From Evansella vedderi (lineage in GTDB: Bacteria > Bacillota > Bacilli > Bacillales > Salisediminibacteriaceae), in the NCBI RefSeq assembly GCF_030813435.1, contig NZ_JAUSUG010000014.1, positions 1 through 64,000 on the forward strand: a stretch of 64,000 nucleotides of DNA, in the 5' to 3' direction. Position 1 is the stretch's first letter, and each line of letters starts with the position of its first letter. Positions 43,724 to 55,690 of this stretch are shown piece after piece. Below the pieces are notes generated by a model. The model saw only the letters and a program-made list of their open reading frames with translations, had not been told where the DNA came from and searched no databases. The position numbers and the translations under genes were made by a program.

Positions 43724-44263
43724 ATGAATCGTCTGCAAGAAAGATATAGAAACGAAATAGTTCCTGCAATGACTGAGAAGTTCAACTACTCATCCGTAAT
43801 GCAGGTACCTAAAGTTGAAAAGATCGTTATCAACATGGGTGTTGGTGACGCTGTACAAAACTCTAAAGTTTTAGATAAAGCTGTCGAAGAATTAGCAGAG
43901 ATTTCTGGTCAAAAGCCATTAATCACTAAAGCTAAAAAATCTATCGCAGGATTTAAGCTTCGTGAAGGGATGCCGATCGGTGCAAAGGTAACATTACGTG
44001 GAGAGCGTATGTACCAATTCCTTGATAAATTAGTTACTGTTTCTTTACCACGAGTACGTGACTTCCGCGGTGTTTCTAAGAAAGCATTCGATGGACGTGG
44101 TAACTATACATTGGGAGTTAAAGAACAATTAATTTTCCCAGAAATCGAGTATGACAAAGTTGATAAAGTTCGCGGAATGGATATCGTGATTGTTACAACA
44201 GCAAACACGGACGAAGAAGCACGTGAACTTCTCACTCAAATGGGCATGCCGTTTCAAAAATAA
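43724..44263 (+). CDS. rplE: Ribosomal protein L5
   Basis: 179 residues. It binds 5S rRNA and contacts P-site t[18 protein letters not shown] opens it, and [20 protein letters not shown] near the end is typical. GGGAGG before ATG. Confidence 0.98.
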   Translation: MNRLQERYRNEIVPAMTEKFNYSSVMQVPKVEKIVINMGVGDAVQNSKVLDKAVEELAEISGQKPLITKAKKSIAGFKLREGMPIGAKVTLRGERMYQFLDKLVTVSLPRVRDFRGVSKKAFDGRGNYTLGVKEQLIFPEIEYDKVDKVRGMDIVIVTTANTDEEARELLTQMGMPFQK

Positions 44264-44274
44264 ACTCGTGCTAA

Positions 44275-44478
<204 letters not shown>

Positions 44479-44505
44479 TTCCGTTTAGGGAAGGAGGTAT
44501 AACGA

Positions 44506-44904
44506 ATGGTCATGACAGATCCAATTGCTGATATGCTGACTCGTATTCGCAACGCGAATACTGTTCGACACAATAGTTTGGAGCTTCCAGCTTCAAAAAT
44601 TAAGCGTGAAGTGGCAGACATTTTAAAGCGCGAAGGATTCATTCGCGATTTCGAATATATTGAGGATAACAAACAAGGTATCCTACGTATTTTCCTTAAG
44701 TACGGTGCAAACAACGAACGTGTCATTACTGGACTTAAGAGAATTAGTAAACCAGGACTTCGAGTATACGCAAAAGCTGATCAGCTTCCACGTGTGCTAG
44801 GTGGATTAGGAATTGCAATCATTTCATCATCTAATGGAATGATTACAGATAAAGAAGCTCGCCAACAACAAGTTGGTGGAGAAGTATTGGCTTACATTTG
44901 GTAA
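44506..44904 (+). CDS. rpsH: Ribosomal protein S8
   Basis: 132 residues. It binds helix 21 of 16S rRNA and, in E. coli, its own m[19 protein letters not shown] and the C-terminal [18 protein letters not shown] are typical. GGAGGT before ATG. Confidence 0.98.
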   Translation: MVMTDPIADMLTRIRNANTVRHNSLELPASKIKREVADILKREGFIRDFEYIEDNKQGILRIFLKYGANNERVITGLKRISKPGLRVYAKADQLPRVLGGLGIAIISSSNGMITDKEARQQQVGGEVLAYIW

Positions 44905-44934
44905 TACGATTGGAAGAGAATGGAGGTGTAAGGT

Positions 44935-45471
44935 ATGTCTCGTGTAGGTATTAAACCAGTTGAGATTCCATCTGGAGTAGATGTGAAATTAGAAGGTAAT
45001 ACAATTACAGTTAAAGGACCTAAAGGCGAATTATCTCGTGATCTTCATGCTGATATGATTGTTAAGCAAGAAGAGAACACAATCGTTGTTGAGCGTCCAT
45101 CTGAAAATAAATTACATCGTGCTCTTCATGGTACCACTCGTAGTGTCATCAGCAACATGATTGAGGGTGTTACGAAAGGGTACGAAAAAGCACTTGAATT
45201 AGTGGGTGTTGGTTACAGAGCAACGAAAACAGGGAATAAACTTGTATTAAACGTAGGTTTATCCCACCCAGTTGAATTTGAACCTGAGCAAGGGTTAGAA
45301 ATTGAAGTACCAGCGAACACAAAGGTTATCGTTAAAGGTATCGATAAGGAACGTGTAGGAGCGTTAGCTTCAAACATTCGCGCTGTAAGAAAACCTGAAC
45401 CTTACAAAGGGAAAGGAATTCGCTACGAAGGTGAGTTCGTAAGACGTAAGGAAGGTAAGACAGGTAAATAG
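44935..45471 (+). CDS. rplF: Ribosomal protein L6
   Basis: 178 residues in two similar domains, near the factor-binding site. [21 protein letters not shown] is the C-terminal signature (about 152-172). GGAGGTG before ATG. Confidence 0.98.
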   Translation: MSRVGIKPVEIPSGVDVKLEGNTITVKGPKGELSRDLHADMIVKQEENTIVVERPSENKLHRALHGTTRSVISNMIEGVTKGYEKALELVGVGYRATKTGNKLVLNVGLSHPVEFEPEQGLEIEVPANTKVIVKGIDKERVGALASNIRAVRKPEPYKGKGIRYEGEFVRRKEGKTGK

Positions 45472-45501
45472 TAAATAACGGAAAGAAAGGACTGACGTTC
45501 A

Positions 45502-45864
45502 ATGATCACTAAGACAAACAAGAACGCGGTACGTAGAAAAAGACACGCACACGTTCGTCGTACGGTGAAAGGCACTGCAGAACGTCCTCGTTTGAACGTT
45601 TTCCGTTCTAATAAGCATATTTACGCACAATTAATCGACGACGTATCTGGCGTTACGATTGTAAGTGCTTCAAGCTTAGATAAAGAACTAAAACTTGAAA
45701 ACGGCGGAAATAAGGAAGCAGCGCAAAAAGTCGGTGAACTTGTAGCGAAGCGTGCCCTTGAAAAAGGTCAAGAAGCAGTTGTATTTGATCGTGGTGGATA
45801 TCTCTATCATGGTCGTGTTCAAGAACTTGCAGACGCAGCACGTGAAGCTGGTCTGAAGTTCTAA
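45502..45864 (+). CDS. rplR: Ribosomal protein L18
   Basis: 120 residues. With L5 it brings 5S rRNA to the ribosome. The basic N-terminus [15 protein letters not shown] binds RNA. The ATG is preceded by a less perfect site, [29 protein letters not shown] is the C-terminal signature. Confidence 0.98.
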   Translation: MITKTNKNAVRRKRHAHVRRTVKGTAERPRLNVFRSNKHIYAQLIDDVSGVTIVSASSLDKELKLENGGNKEAAQKVGELVAKRALEKGQEAVVFDRGGYLYHGRVQELADAAREAGLKF

Positions 45865-45892
45865 TCAAGGCTAGAAGGAGGGAAAATCATTC

Positions 45893-46390
45893 ATGCGTAT
45901 CGACCCAAATAAATTAGAACTTGAAGAGAGAGTCGTTACTGTCAACCGTGTTGCAAAGGTGGTAAAAGGTGGACGTCGTTTCCGCTTTGCTGCATTGGTT
46001 GTAGTTGGAGATAAAAACGGACATGTTGGTTTCGGGATGGGTAAAGCTTTAGAAGTTCCTGAAGCTATCCGTAAGGCGATTGAAGACGGTAAGAAAAACT
46101 TAATCCGTGTACCAATCCAAGGAACAACAATTCCACATCAAATTACTGGTCAGTTTGGTGCAGGTAGTGTGCTACTAAAACCAGCTTCTGAAGGTACTGG
46201 AGTTATCGCTGGTGGACCAGTTCGTGCAGTACTAGAGCTTGCTGGTGTAGGTGACATTCTTTCTAAATCCTTAGGATCAAATAATCCAATCAACATGGTG
46301 CGTGCAACGATCGAAGGACTTACAGAATTAAAGAGTCCGGAAGACGTGGCAAAACTACGCGGCAAATCAGTAGAAGAGCTGCTAGGTTAA
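45893..46390 (+). CDS. rpsE: Ribosomal protein S5
   Basis: 165 residues. [20 protein letters not shown] is the double-stranded RNA-binding fold; the loop that confers spectinomycin resistance when altered (VVKGGRR) is wild type. GAAGGAGGG before ATG. Confidence 0.98.
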   Translation: MRIDPNKLELEERVVTVNRVAKVVKGGRRFRFAALVVVGDKNGHVGFGMGKALEVPEAIRKAIEDGKKNLIRVPIQGTTIPHQITGQFGAGSVLLKPASEGTGVIAGGPVRAVLELAGVGDILSKSLGSNNPINMVRATIEGLTELKSPEDVAKLRGKSVEELLG

Positions 46391-46403
46391 GGAGGGATTT
46401 GGC

Positions 46404-46592
46404 ATGGCAAAAAAACTAGAGATCACCCTCAAACGTAGCTTGATCGGACGCCCAGAAGATCAGCGCGTCACTGTAAAGACACTTGGTCTTCGTAAAGTGA
46501 ATCACACTGTCGTTCAAGAGGACAATCCAGCAATTCGCGGAATGGTAACAAAAGTTTCTCATCTCGTCAGTGTTAAAGAAGTAGAAGCGTAA
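46404..46592 (+). CDS. rpmD: Ribosomal protein L30
   Basis: 62 residues. [20 protein letters not shown] and [14 protein letters not shown] are the family motifs. AAGGAGGG before ATG. A small gene between rpsE and rplO, as in all Bacillus. Confidence 0.97.
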   Translation: MAKKLEITLKRSLIGRPEDQRVTVKTLGLRKVNHTVVQEDNPAIRGMVTKVSHLVSVKEVEA

Positions 46593-46619
46593 TTCATAAA
46601 CAGTTGAGGAGGTGCTAAT

Positions 46620-47060
46620 ATGAAACTTCACGAATTAAAACCCGCAGAAGGATCTCGTAAAGAACGTAAGCGTGTAGGTCGCGGAATCGGTTCAGGGACC
46701 GGTAAAACTGCAGGTAAAGGACATAAAGGTCAAAACGCCCGTTCAGGTGGCGGGGTTCGTCCTGGATTCGAAGGTGGGCAAATGCCAATCTTCCGTCGTT
46801 TACCAAAGCGTGGATTTACAAATCCAACTCGTAAAGAGTATGCAATTGTGAACCTAGAAACATTGAATCGTTTTGATGAGGGTGTTGAAGTAACTCCAGA
46901 ACTTTTAATTGAATCTGGTATCGTAAGTAACGAGAAAGATGGAATTAAAATTTTGGGTGAAGGAACTATCGAGAAGAAACTTACTGTGAAAGCTCATAAG
47001 TTCTCAGCATCTGCTAAAGAAGCGATTGAAGCTGCCGGCGGAACAACTGAGGTGGTTTAA
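46620..47060 (+). CDS. rplO: Ribosomal protein L15
   Basis: 146 residues. The glycine/arginine-rich N-terminal extension ([20 protein letters not shown]) threads into 23S rRNA. It overlaps secY by one base (TAATG), coupling the channel to the ribosomal operon. GAGGAGGTG before ATG. Confidence 0.98.
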   Translation: MKLHELKPAEGSRKERKRVGRGIGSGTGKTAGKGHKGQNARSGGGVRPGFEGGQMPIFRRLPKRGFTNPTRKEYAIVNLETLNRFDEGVEVTPELLIESGIVSNEKDGIKILGEGTIEKKLTVKAHKFSASAKEAIEAAGGTTEVV

Positions 47061-48352
47061 TGTTTCAAACAATTTCCAATATCATGCGTGTAGGTGATTT
47101 AAGGAATAAAATTCTTTTCACCTTAACGATGTTAATTGTCTTTCGCATCGGTGCTCACATCCCTGCTCCAGGGGTAGATGCAGACGTACTGGATTTTGCA
47201 GGACAAATGAACGCCTTTGGGTTTCTTAATACCTTTGGCGGTGGAGCACTTGAAAGATTTTCGATTTTTGCAACGGGGATCATGCCATATATTACTGCAT
47301 CCATTATCGTACAGTTATTGAGAATGGATGTAGTCCCTAAATTCGCTGAGTGGTCAAGACAAGGTGAAGTAGGGCGTCGGAAGCTTGCACAAGTAACGAG
47401 GTATGGTACGATTGTTATTGCATTTTTCCAAGCCTTGGCGATGTCAATTGGTTTCAACAACCTTTTTCCAGGACTTGTACCTAATCCAACTTGGACGACA
47501 TTCTTGCTTATTGCAGTTACACTTACTGCAGGTACAGCATTCCTAATGTGGCTAGGTGAACAAATCACAGCCAAAGGAGTAGGTAATGGTATTTCTATCA
47601 TTATCTTCGCTGGTATCGCAGCTGGTATACCTAATGGTGTCAATCAGATATACGCTACTCACATTCAAGAAGCTGGGGATGCTTTGTTCATTAATATTGT
47701 GATCATCGCATTATTGCTCCTTGCTGTGTTGGCCATTACGGTAGGTGTTATCTTTGTGCAACAAGGATTACGTAAAATTCCTGTTCAATACGCCAAGAAA
47801 TTGGTTGCTGGGAAACCTCAAGGGGGGCAATCTACACACTTGCCTTTAAAAGTAAACTCAGCCGGGGTAATTCCAGTTATCTTTGCAATGGCCCTTTTCA
47901 TCTTCCCGCCTACAGTTGCCGGGTTGATCGGGGATAACAATACGATAGCTGGCTGGATAACGAGAAACTTTGATTATACGCAACCATTTGGACTAGTAGT
48001 CTATGCGCTGTTAATCATTGGTTTTACGTACTTCTATACGTTTGTCCAAGTAAATCCAGAACAAATGGCCGAAAACCTGAAAAAACAAGGTGGTTATATT
48101 CCTGGTATTCGCCCTGGTAATACGACGCAAGTGTATATCACTCGAATTCTTTATCGTTTGACATTCGTCGGTGCACTCTTCCTGGCAACTGTTTCAATAA
48201 TCCCGGTCTTTTTTACAGAACTGGCTGGACTACCTCCAGCAGTACAAATAGGGGGTACTGGATTATTGATCGTTGTTGGTGTAGCGTTAGATACGATGAA
48301 GCAAGTTGAAAGCCAATTAATTCAACGTTCCTATAAAGGGTTCTTGAAGTAA
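47060..48352 (+). CDS. secY: SecY, protein translocation channel
   Basis: A 430-residue membrane protein with ten membrane helices. It forms the pore together with SecE (19091) and SecG. ILFTLTMLIVFRIGAHIPAPGVD is the first span and plug region; KNMAEN-type loop NPEQMAENLKKQGGYIPGI and the tail VESQLIQRSYKGFLK are conserved. It starts at the last base of the rplO stop. A small inverted repeat (AAAGGGAGAA/TTCTCCCTTT, 48355-48374) follows the stop. Confidence 0.97.
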   Translation: MFQTISNIMRVGDLRNKILFTLTMLIVFRIGAHIPAPGVDADVLDFAGQMNAFGFLNTFGGGALERFSIFATGIMPYITASIIVQLLRMDVVPKFAEWSRQGEVGRRKLAQVTRYGTIVIAFFQALAMSIGFNNLFPGLVPNPTWTTFLLIAVTLTAGTAFLMWLGEQITAKGVGNGISIIIFAGIAAGIPNGVNQIYATHIQEAGDALFINIVIIALLLLAVLAITVGVIFVQQGLRKIPVQYAKKLVAGKPQGGQSTHLPLKVNSAGVIPVIFAMALFIFPPTVAGLIGDNNTIAGWITRNFDYTQPFGLVVYALLIIGFTYFYTFVQVNPEQMAENLKKQGGYIPGIRPGNTTQVYITRILYRLTFVGALFLATVSIIPVFFTELAGLPPAVQIGGTGLLIVVGVALDTMKQVESQLIQRSYKGFLK

Positions 48353-48395
48353 TAAAGGGAGAATTTCTCCCTTTGCTTTCAATCGTGAAAAATAA

Positions 48396-49816
<1,421 letters not shown>

Positions 49817-49828
49817 GGTGGTCACTAA

Positions 49829-50131
49829 ATGAAAGATCCTGATTCGGTTCCACAAGTGGGAGAGCTTGTGCGAATTTTAAATGGTAGGGACAAAGATCAA
49901 TTTGCATGTGTGATAGAAGTGATGGATGGACGTTTTGTTCGAATCGCCGATGGGGATAAGCGTAAGGTAGATCGGGCAAAAAAGAAGAACATACAACACA
50001 TTCAGCGACTTGATATTGTTGCCCCAGAGGTAAAAAATAGCATTGTTGAAACGGGTCGTGTAACCAATGCAAAGCTGCGTTTTGCAATTTCAACATATAT
50101 AGATGATAATTTACTGAAGGAAGGAGAGTAA
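49829..50131 (+). CDS. KOW-domain RNA-binding protein of the L14e family
   Basis: 100 residues between map and infA, in the position of B. subtilis ybzG. The KOW segment [20 protein letters not shown] (about 10-29) is of the type seen in ribosomal and antitermination proteins. The exact function is unknown. ATG after AAGGTGG. Confidence 0.8.
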   Translation: MKDPDSVPQVGELVRILNGRDKDQFACVIEVMDGRFVRIADGDKRKVDRAKKKNIQHIQRLDIVAPEVKNSIVETGRVTNAKLRFAISTYIDDNLLKEGE

Positions 50132-50135
50132 ATTC

Positions 50136-50354
50136 ATGGCCAAAGAAGATGTAATCGAAGTAGAGGGGACGGTTATTGAACCACTTCCTAACGCAATGTT
50201 CCGAGTTGAACTGGAAAATGGACATAAAATCTTGGCACATGTCTCTGGTAAAATTCGTATGCACTTCATTCGCATTTTACCAGGCGACAAAGTTACTGTA
50301 GAATTGTCTCCGTATGATTTAACTCGTGGTCGAATCACGTATCGTTATAAATAA
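50136..50354 (+). CDS. infA: Translation initiation factor IF-1
   Basis: 72 residues, one OB fold, which occupies the A site during initiation. [20 protein letters not shown] and the end [15 protein letters not shown] are typical. It follows the KOW protein by four bases, with GAAGGAGAG upstream. Confidence 0.98.
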   Translation: MAKEDVIEVEGTVIEPLPNAMFRVELENGHKILAHVSGKIRMHFIRILPGDKVTVELSPYDLTRGRITYRYK

Positions 50355-50383
50355 CACTAAATCAGTGGCACTCCGCAACATAA

Positions 50384-50509
<126 letters not shown>

Positions 50510-50528
50510 TTCACAGGAGGTGTAAACT

Positions 50529-50894
50529 ATGGCACGTATTTCCGGTGTCGACATTCCTCGTGACAAACGAGTTGTCGTTTCATTAACGTACGTATTTGGA
50601 ATCGGTAATTCCCGTGCGAAGGAAATTCTAGCGAAGGCTGGTGTTTCTGAAGACACACGCGTACGCGACTTAACAGAAGATGAACTTGGTAAAATCCGTG
50701 AAGTAATTGACGGTTATAAAGTAGAAGGGGATCTTCGACGTGAAGTTTCTCTAAACATTAAGCGTTTGATCGAAATTGGATCATACCGCGGTATTCGTCA
50801 TCGTCGTGGACTACCTGTTCGTGGTCAAAAGACGAAGAATAATGCACGTACACGTAAAGGTCCACGTCGTACAGTTGCAAACAAGAAGAAGTAA
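50529..50894 (+). CDS. rpsM: Ribosomal protein S13
   Basis: 121 residues, in the 30S head, contacts the 50[20 protein letters not shown] at the start, the helix-hairpin-helix region, and the basic tail [19 protein letters not shown] are typical. ACAGGAGGTG before ATG. Confidence 0.98.
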   Translation: MARISGVDIPRDKRVVVSLTYVFGIGNSRAKEILAKAGVSEDTRVRDLTEDELGKIREVIDGYKVEGDLRREVSLNIKRLIEIGSYRGIRHRRGLPVRGQKTKNNARTRKGPRRTVANKKK

Positions 50895-50912
50895 GGGAGG
50901 TAATGTTGGAAT

Positions 50913-51305
50913 ATGGCTAAACCGAAAACGACTCGTACAAAACGTCGTCAACGTAAAAATATTGAATCCGGTGTTGCGCACATTCGCTCCACTTTCAATA
51001 ACACAATCGTAACCATCACTGACACTAGTGGTAACGCGATTTCTTGGGCAAGTGCTGGAGCACTAGGCTTCAAAGGGTCACGTAAATCTACTCCATTCGC
51101 AGCACAAACTGCAGCAGAAACTGCAGCAAAAGCAGCGATGGAACACGGAATGAAAACAGTTGAAGTTTCCGTTAAAGGTCCAGGTGCTGGCCGTGAAGCA
51201 GCAATTCGCTCACTTCAAGCAACTGGTTTAGAAGTAAACATGATTAAAGATGTTACTCCAGTACCACATAACGGATGCCGTCCGCCAAAACGTCGTAGAG
51301 TGTAA
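50913..51305 (+). CDS. rpsK: Ribosomal protein S11
   Basis: 130 residues, on the 30S platform. [16 protein letters not shown] and the C-terminal [17 protein letters not shown] are the family signatures. GGGAGGT before ATG. Confidence 0.98.
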   Translation: MAKPKTTRTKRRQRKNIESGVAHIRSTFNNTIVTITDTSGNAISWASAGALGFKGSRKSTPFAAQTAAETAAKAAMEHGMKTVEVSVKGPGAGREAAIRSLQATGLEVNMIKDVTPVPHNGCRPPKRRRV

Positions 51306-51432
51306 TCCGCATCAGAGGTATGGAACTTCATACCCTTGTCAATAATGGTTTAAGAGTCATTGACCGTGTAAACGGCTCTTTGTAAAGTATTGACGGTTTC
51401 GTAACAGGTCGGGATGTGCCCAAAAAGGGATT

Positions 51433-51459
51433 CCGGTTGAACGAGTAGCCTTCAACCGG
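51433..51459 (+). other. Hairpin in the rpoA leader
   Basis: CCGGTTGAA (51433-51441) and TTCAACCGG (51451-51459) form a perfect 9-bp stem about 30 bases before rpoA. The whole 186-base gap between rpsK and rpoA is unusually long for this operon and contains other partial inverted repeats (AGAGTCATT.. and GGCTCTT), but no clear promoter. Confidence 0.65.
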
Positions 51460-51491
51460 GGTTTCGACGTTTTGAAGGAGGGTTTGTGTAA

Positions 51492-52436
51492 ATGATCGAA
51501 ATAGAAAAGCCAAAAATTGAGACGATTGAGATCAGTGAAGATGCATCATATGGAAAGTTTGTAGTAGAGCCTTTGGAAAGAGGTTATGGAACGACGTTAG
51601 GTAACTCCCTGCGCCGAATTCTATTATCTTCCCTTCCAGGTTCTGCGGTGACTACGGTGCAATTTGATGGAGTACTCCATGAGTTTTCAACGATTGAAGG
51701 TGTAGTAGAGGATGTTACCTCTATCATTTTAAATCTAAAGAAGCTCGCACTGAAAATTTACTCAGAAGAAGAAAAAACGTTAGAAATTGAAGCGCAAGGA
51801 GAAGGTGTAGTCACTGCTGCAGACTTTATGCATGACAGTGATGTGGAGGTTTTAAACCCTGACCTTCATATTGCAACGCTCTCGAAAGGAGCGAAATTCC
51901 ATATGAAAGTTACGGCTAGTGGTGGTCGCGGTTATGTTCCTGCTGAAGGAAATAAGTCCGATGATTTACCAATCGGTGTTATACCAGTTGATTCTATTTA
52001 CACACCAGTTTCCCGTGTAAACTATCAAGTGGAAAACACCCGTGTAGGTCAAATTACGAACTATGATAAATTGACACTAGACGTATGGACAGATGGAAGC
52101 ATTCGTCCAGAAGAGGCTGTTTCCCTTGGCGCGAAAATTTTAACGGAGCATTTAAATATCTTTGTTGGCTTAACCGATCAAGCTCAACATGCAGAGATAA
52201 TGGTCGAGAAAGAAGAAGACCAAAAAGAAAAAGTGCTTGAAATGACGATCGAAGAACTTGACTTGTCTGTTCGTTCTTATAATTGCTTAAAACGTGCAGG
52301 CATTAACACAGTTCAAGAACTAACTCACAAATCAGAAGAAGATATGATGAAGGTACGTAACCTTGGACGAAAGTCTTTAGAAGAGGTTCAAGAGAAACTA
52401 GGAGAACTAGGCCTAGGTCTTCGTAAGGAAGAATAG
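51492..52436 (+). CDS. rpoA: RNA polymerase alpha subunit
   Basis: 314 residues. The N-terminal domain (1-230) dimerises and holds beta/beta'; [21 protein letters not shown] is its key segment. The C-terminal domain (about 245-310, [20 protein letters not shown]) binds UP elements and activators. GAAGGAGGG before ATG. In the alpha part of the cluster, between rpsK and rplQ as usual. Confidence 0.98.
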   Translation: MIEIEKPKIETIEISEDASYGKFVVEPLERGYGTTLGNSLRRILLSSLPGSAVTTVQFDGVLHEFSTIEGVVEDVTSIILNLKKLALKIYSEEEKTLEIEAQGEGVVTAADFMHDSDVEVLNPDLHIATLSKGAKFHMKVTASGGRGYVPAEGNKSDDLPIGVIPVDSIYTPVSRVNYQVENTRVGQITNYDKLTLDVWTDGSIRPEEAVSLGAKILTEHLNIFVGLTDQAQHAEIMVEKEEDQKEKVLEMTIEELDLSVRSYNCLKRAGINTVQELTHKSEEDMMKVRNLGRKSLEEVQEKLGELGLGLRKEE

Positions 52437-52510
52437 ATAGTTTTATTTTCTCCATACTTCATCTCATCTCATGCTATAGAAGAAATTTGACTTGAGAAGG
52501 AGGGACACCC

Positions 52511-52873
52511 ATGGGATACAGAAAATTAGGTCGTGATTCTAGTGCTCGTAAAGCATTATTCCGTGACTTAGCTACAGATTTAATCATCAACGAAAGAATC
52601 GAAACAACTGTCCCAAAAGCGAAAGAGCTTCGTTCAATCGTTGACCAAATGATTACACTTGGAAAACGTGGTGACCTGCATGCACGTCGTCAAGCAGCTG
52701 CATTCATTCGTAATGAGATTGCAGACGCAGAAGCTGGTACAAATGCAGTTCAGAAGTTATTTGATGATATCGCACCACGCTATGAGGACCGTCAGGGCGG
52801 TTATACACGCGTTCTTAAGCTTGGACCTCGCCGTGGAGACGGTGCAGAAATGGCGATTATTGAGCTAGTATAA
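52511..52873 (+). CDS. rplQ: Ribosomal protein L17
   Basis: 120 residues, close to the exit tunnel. [19 protein letters not shown] and [20 protein letters not shown] are typical. AGAAGGAGGG before ATG. It ends the supercluster; a terminator follows. Confidence 0.98.
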   Translation: MGYRKLGRDSSARKALFRDLATDLIINERIETTVPKAKELRSIVDQMITLGKRGDLHARRQAAAFIRNEIADAEAGTNAVQKLFDDIAPRYEDRQGGYTRVLKLGPRRGDGAEMAIIELV

Positions 52874-52907
52874 TAGAAGCTATAGCTTTTATCGAATTGA
52901 TTTTTTC

Positions 52908-52958
52908 AAAGGGCGAGACACAGAATCCAATTAGATTCTGTATCTATGCCCTTTTTTA
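52908..52958 (+). terminator. Terminator of the S10-spc-alpha operon
   Basis: Outer stem AAAGGGC/GCCCTTT (52908-52914 with 52948-52954) and inner stem ACAGAATC/GATTCTGT (52920-52927 with 52934-52941), then a T-run. Confidence 0.9.
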
Positions 52959-53081
52959 GCTTACTTCCCCAAAGCGCTTTACTTTGGGGAAGTAAGCTAA
53001 ACGATGAACGGAGCTTTCGCAAGCTCTTAGAGCAGTGACGAGTGTTTTTCTCGTCACTGCGCGCGAAAAGCGGGTCATCGT
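52958..53081. other. Multi-hairpin element between rplQ and ecfA1
   Basis: Four stems lie in 124 bases. A perfect 17-bp stem (52958-52974 with 52982-52998) comes first. An outer stem ACGATGA/TCATCGT (53001-53007 with 53075-53081) then encloses GAGCTT-TCGC-AAGCTC (53011-53026) and an 11-bp stem (53032-53042 with 53050-53060). No T-run follows on either strand. This does not match any riboswitch I know. The remaining bases to 53198 are AT-rich without a clear promoter. Confidence 0.8.
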
Positions 53082-53198
53082 CACACTACATATAGATACT
53101 TCCTTTTGGAAAGTTGATAGGTAGTATCCTAAAATATTTATACAAATATTCGAAATTATTTGTAAACATATTTACCGGGGAATAAGGGAGGTCTTCGA

Positions 53199-54035
53199 AT
53201 GGAAATAATCCAAATGAATAACGTATACTTCCGATATAGGCCTTCAGATAAATTAGTATTGAAGAATATTAATCTCACCATTCAATCCGGAGAATGGGTC
53301 TCTATTGTTGGTCATAACGGATCTGGGAAATCAACTTTAGCAAAATTTATGAACGCCCTTTTTACCCCTATAGAAGGACAGGTCCTTGTGAGTGGACTTT
53401 CTACTTCCAATGTTAATAACCATACACTTATAAGAAGAAAGGTTGCAATGGTTTTTCAAAATCCTGATAATCAAATCGTAGGTCCCACGGTGGAAGATGA
53501 TGTTGCTTTCGGATTAGAAAATTGTGGCGTACCCTATGAAGAAATGGTACAAAGGGTTCAGGAGAGCATTAATAAAATGGGATTGAATGGACTTGAACTA
53601 AGTGAGCCTCATCGTCTATCTGGAGGACAAAAACAGCGTGTAGCCTTAGCTGGCGCAATTTCTATGAATCCGAAAATATTAGTGTTGGATGAAGCTACAT
53701 CAATGCTAGACCCTACAGGAAGAGAAGAAGTGATCCGCTACGTACAGAAACTTAACCGGGACGAGAATATGACGGTTATTACAATTACTCATGATTTAAA
53801 GGAAGCTGTCCTTTCTGATCGAATGGTTGTGATGAAGGATGGTGCCATCATTGGGAACGGTTTACCTAGTGCTCTACTAACGAATAAAGATTTATTAAAG
53901 CAAGCCAGGCTTAGGCAGCCGTTTATTTACGAACTAGTAGAAGCATTGACATGCAGGGGAGTCCCAATCTCTGTGGGTCAAATTTCTGAAGAAGAATTGG
54001 TGAAAACACTATGCAAATTACAGCAACAGATGTAG
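53199..54035 (+). CDS. ecfA1: EcfA1, ATPase of the energy-coupling factor transporter
   Basis: A 278-residue ABC ATPase. Walker A is GHNGSGKST (38-46), the signature is LSGGQKQRVA and Walker B ends in VLDEATSMLD. With EcfA2 and EcfT it forms the shared energising module that serves several vitamin-binding S components encoded elsewhere; none is in this window. GGGAGGT before ATG. The 3' end overlaps ecfA2 by 25 bases. Confidence 0.95.
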   Translation: MEIIQMNNVYFRYRPSDKLVLKNINLTIQSGEWVSIVGHNGSGKSTLAKFMNALFTPIEGQVLVSGLSTSNVNNHTLIRRKVAMVFQNPDNQIVGPTVEDDVAFGLENCGVPYEEMVQRVQESINKMGLNGLELSEPHRLSGGQKQRVALAGAISMNPKILVLDEATSMLDPTGREEVIRYVQKLNRDENMTVITITHDLKEAVLSDRMVVMKDGAIIGNGLPSALLTNKDLLKQARLRQPFIYELVEALTCRGVPISVGQISEEELVKTLCKLQQQM

Positions 54036-54877
54036 CTTATACATATATGAAAGATACCCCCTTTGAAAAAAAAGCATTACATAACTTCAACATTCGTTTA
54101 AAGAACCATACATATACTGCCATTATCGGGCAAACCGGTTCAGGAAAATCAACATTCGTCCAGCTATTAAATGGTTTATTAAAACCTACTGAAGGAGAAG
54201 TCACTATAGGTGATTGGAAAATTTATAAGGATACAAAGGAAAAGGAACTTTATTTTATAAGGAAACGAGTGGGGATGGTATTTCAGTTTCCAGAGCATCA
54301 ACTGTTTGATGAAACGGTGTTAAAGGATGTTATGTACGGACCTATTAATTTTGGTAAGTCCAAAAAGGAAGCAGAAGAAATCTCAAAGGAAATGCTTACT
54401 CTTGTAGGGATTGAACCCGACCTTTATGAACGGTCCCCCTTTGAGTTAAGTGGTGGTCAAATGAGGCGAGTTGCTATTGCTGGAGTATTAGCCATAGAGC
54501 CTTCAGTTTTAATACTAGACGAACCAACAGCTGGCTTAGATCCACAAGGGCATGAAGGGATAATGAATATACTATTTCAATGGTACAAGGGCTCAGACGA
54601 ACGCTCGATAATCTTGGTTACACATCAAATGGAAGATGCCTCGAGGTATGCGGAACATATTATTGTAATGGATAAAGGGGAGCTTGCTATGGAAGGCACT
54701 CCAGAAGAAGTATTTGCCCAACAGAAAGAATTGGAGGCACTAGGTTTAGGGATTCCGGAAACAGTAAAACTATTAAAGTTATTAAAGGAGAAATCTGGTG
54801 ATAAAAAAATAAATACCGTAAAGTTTACCCTAGGAGACACTGTAGAAGAAATACTCTCTTTTCTAGGAAAGGATTAG
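54011..54877 (+). CDS. ecfA2: EcfA2, second ATPase of the ECF transporter
   Basis: 288 residues. Walker A GQTGSGKST (40-48), signature LSGGQMRRVA, Walker B LILDEPTAGLD. The two ATPases differ in the signature and form a heterodimer. It starts inside ecfA1 and ends 3 bases before ecfT, so all three are produced together. Confidence 0.95.
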   Translation: MQITATDVAYTYMKDTPFEKKALHNFNIRLKNHTYTAIIGQTGSGKSTFVQLLNGLLKPTEGEVTIGDWKIYKDTKEKELYFIRKRVGMVFQFPEHQLFDETVLKDVMYGPINFGKSKKEAEEISKEMLTLVGIEPDLYERSPFELSGGQMRRVAIAGVLAIEPSVLILDEPTAGLDPQGHEGIMNILFQWYKGSDERSIILVTHQMEDASRYAEHIIVMDKGELAMEGTPEEVFAQQKELEALGLGIPETVKLLKLLKEKSGDKKINTVKFTLGDTVEEILSFLGKD

Positions 54878-54880
54878 CAA

Positions 54881-55690
54881 ATGTTAGATCATGTTATTAT
54901 TGGACAATATGTTCCGGGAAAATCCTTTGTACACCGAATGGACCCGAGGGCTAAATTGATTTGCCTAATGCTGTTTGTGGTTTTTCTTTTTATAAGCAGG
55001 CATCCATTTGTATTAATAGGAGGTTTAATATTAACGACGACTGCCTTCTATTATGCAAAAATTCCTTTACGTTTTTATATAAAAGGAATGCGATTTATTG
55101 TCATTATTATTCTCTTTACATTTATTTTACATTTATTTTTGACTAGAGAAGGTCCCGCCATTTTTTCAACACCGATTTTTACCATTTACCTTGGAGGGGT
55201 TACTCAAGGTGGGTTTATGGCCACCCGGTTATTAGTACTATTTATTATGGCATCTTTACTCACGTTAACAACGACACCGGTAGCCTTAACAGATGGACTG
55301 GAAACCCTTATGAAACCATTAAAAAAATTGGGGGTACCTACCCATGAATTAGCTTTTATGATGTCTATTGCACTCCGTTTTATACCTACACTATTAGATG
55401 AAACGGCAAAAATTATAAAAGCACAAAGGGCAAGGGGAGCTAACTTCACACAAGGTTCCCTTTGGAACAGGTTAAAAGCCGTCATCCCTATTTTTATCCC
55501 ATTATTTGTACAGTCCTTTAAAAGGGCAGAAGATTTAGCAACGGCGATGGAAGCAAGGGGATATGAAGGAGGAGAAGGAAGAACAAAATTCCGCCTTTTA
55601 ACGTGGCTGAAAAAAGATACATATGCAGTTATTGTTTTTGCATTATATGCGCTCATAGTCCTGATTGTAAAAATTGGAGGTGGTAATTGA
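54881..55690 (+). CDS. ecfT: EcfT, membrane scaffold of the ECF transporter
   Basis: 269 residues with about five to six membrane helices. The two coupling motifs with Ala-Arg-Gly, in KAQRARGANF and AMEARGYEGG, contact the two ATPases. LDETAKIIKAQRARG is the typical coupling helix. The stop shares one base with the truA start (TGATG). Confidence 0.94.
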   Translation: MLDHVIIGQYVPGKSFVHRMDPRAKLICLMLFVVFLFISRHPFVLIGGLILTTTAFYYAKIPLRFYIKGMRFIVIIILFTFILHLFLTREGPAIFSTPIFTIYLGGVTQGGFMATRLLVLFIMASLLTLTTTPVALTDGLETLMKPLKKLGVPTHELAFMMSIALRFIPTLLDETAKIIKAQRARGANFTQGSLWNRLKAVIPIFIPLFVQSFKRAEDLATAMEARGYEGGEGRTKFRLLTWLKKDTYAVIVFALYALIVLIVKIGGGN

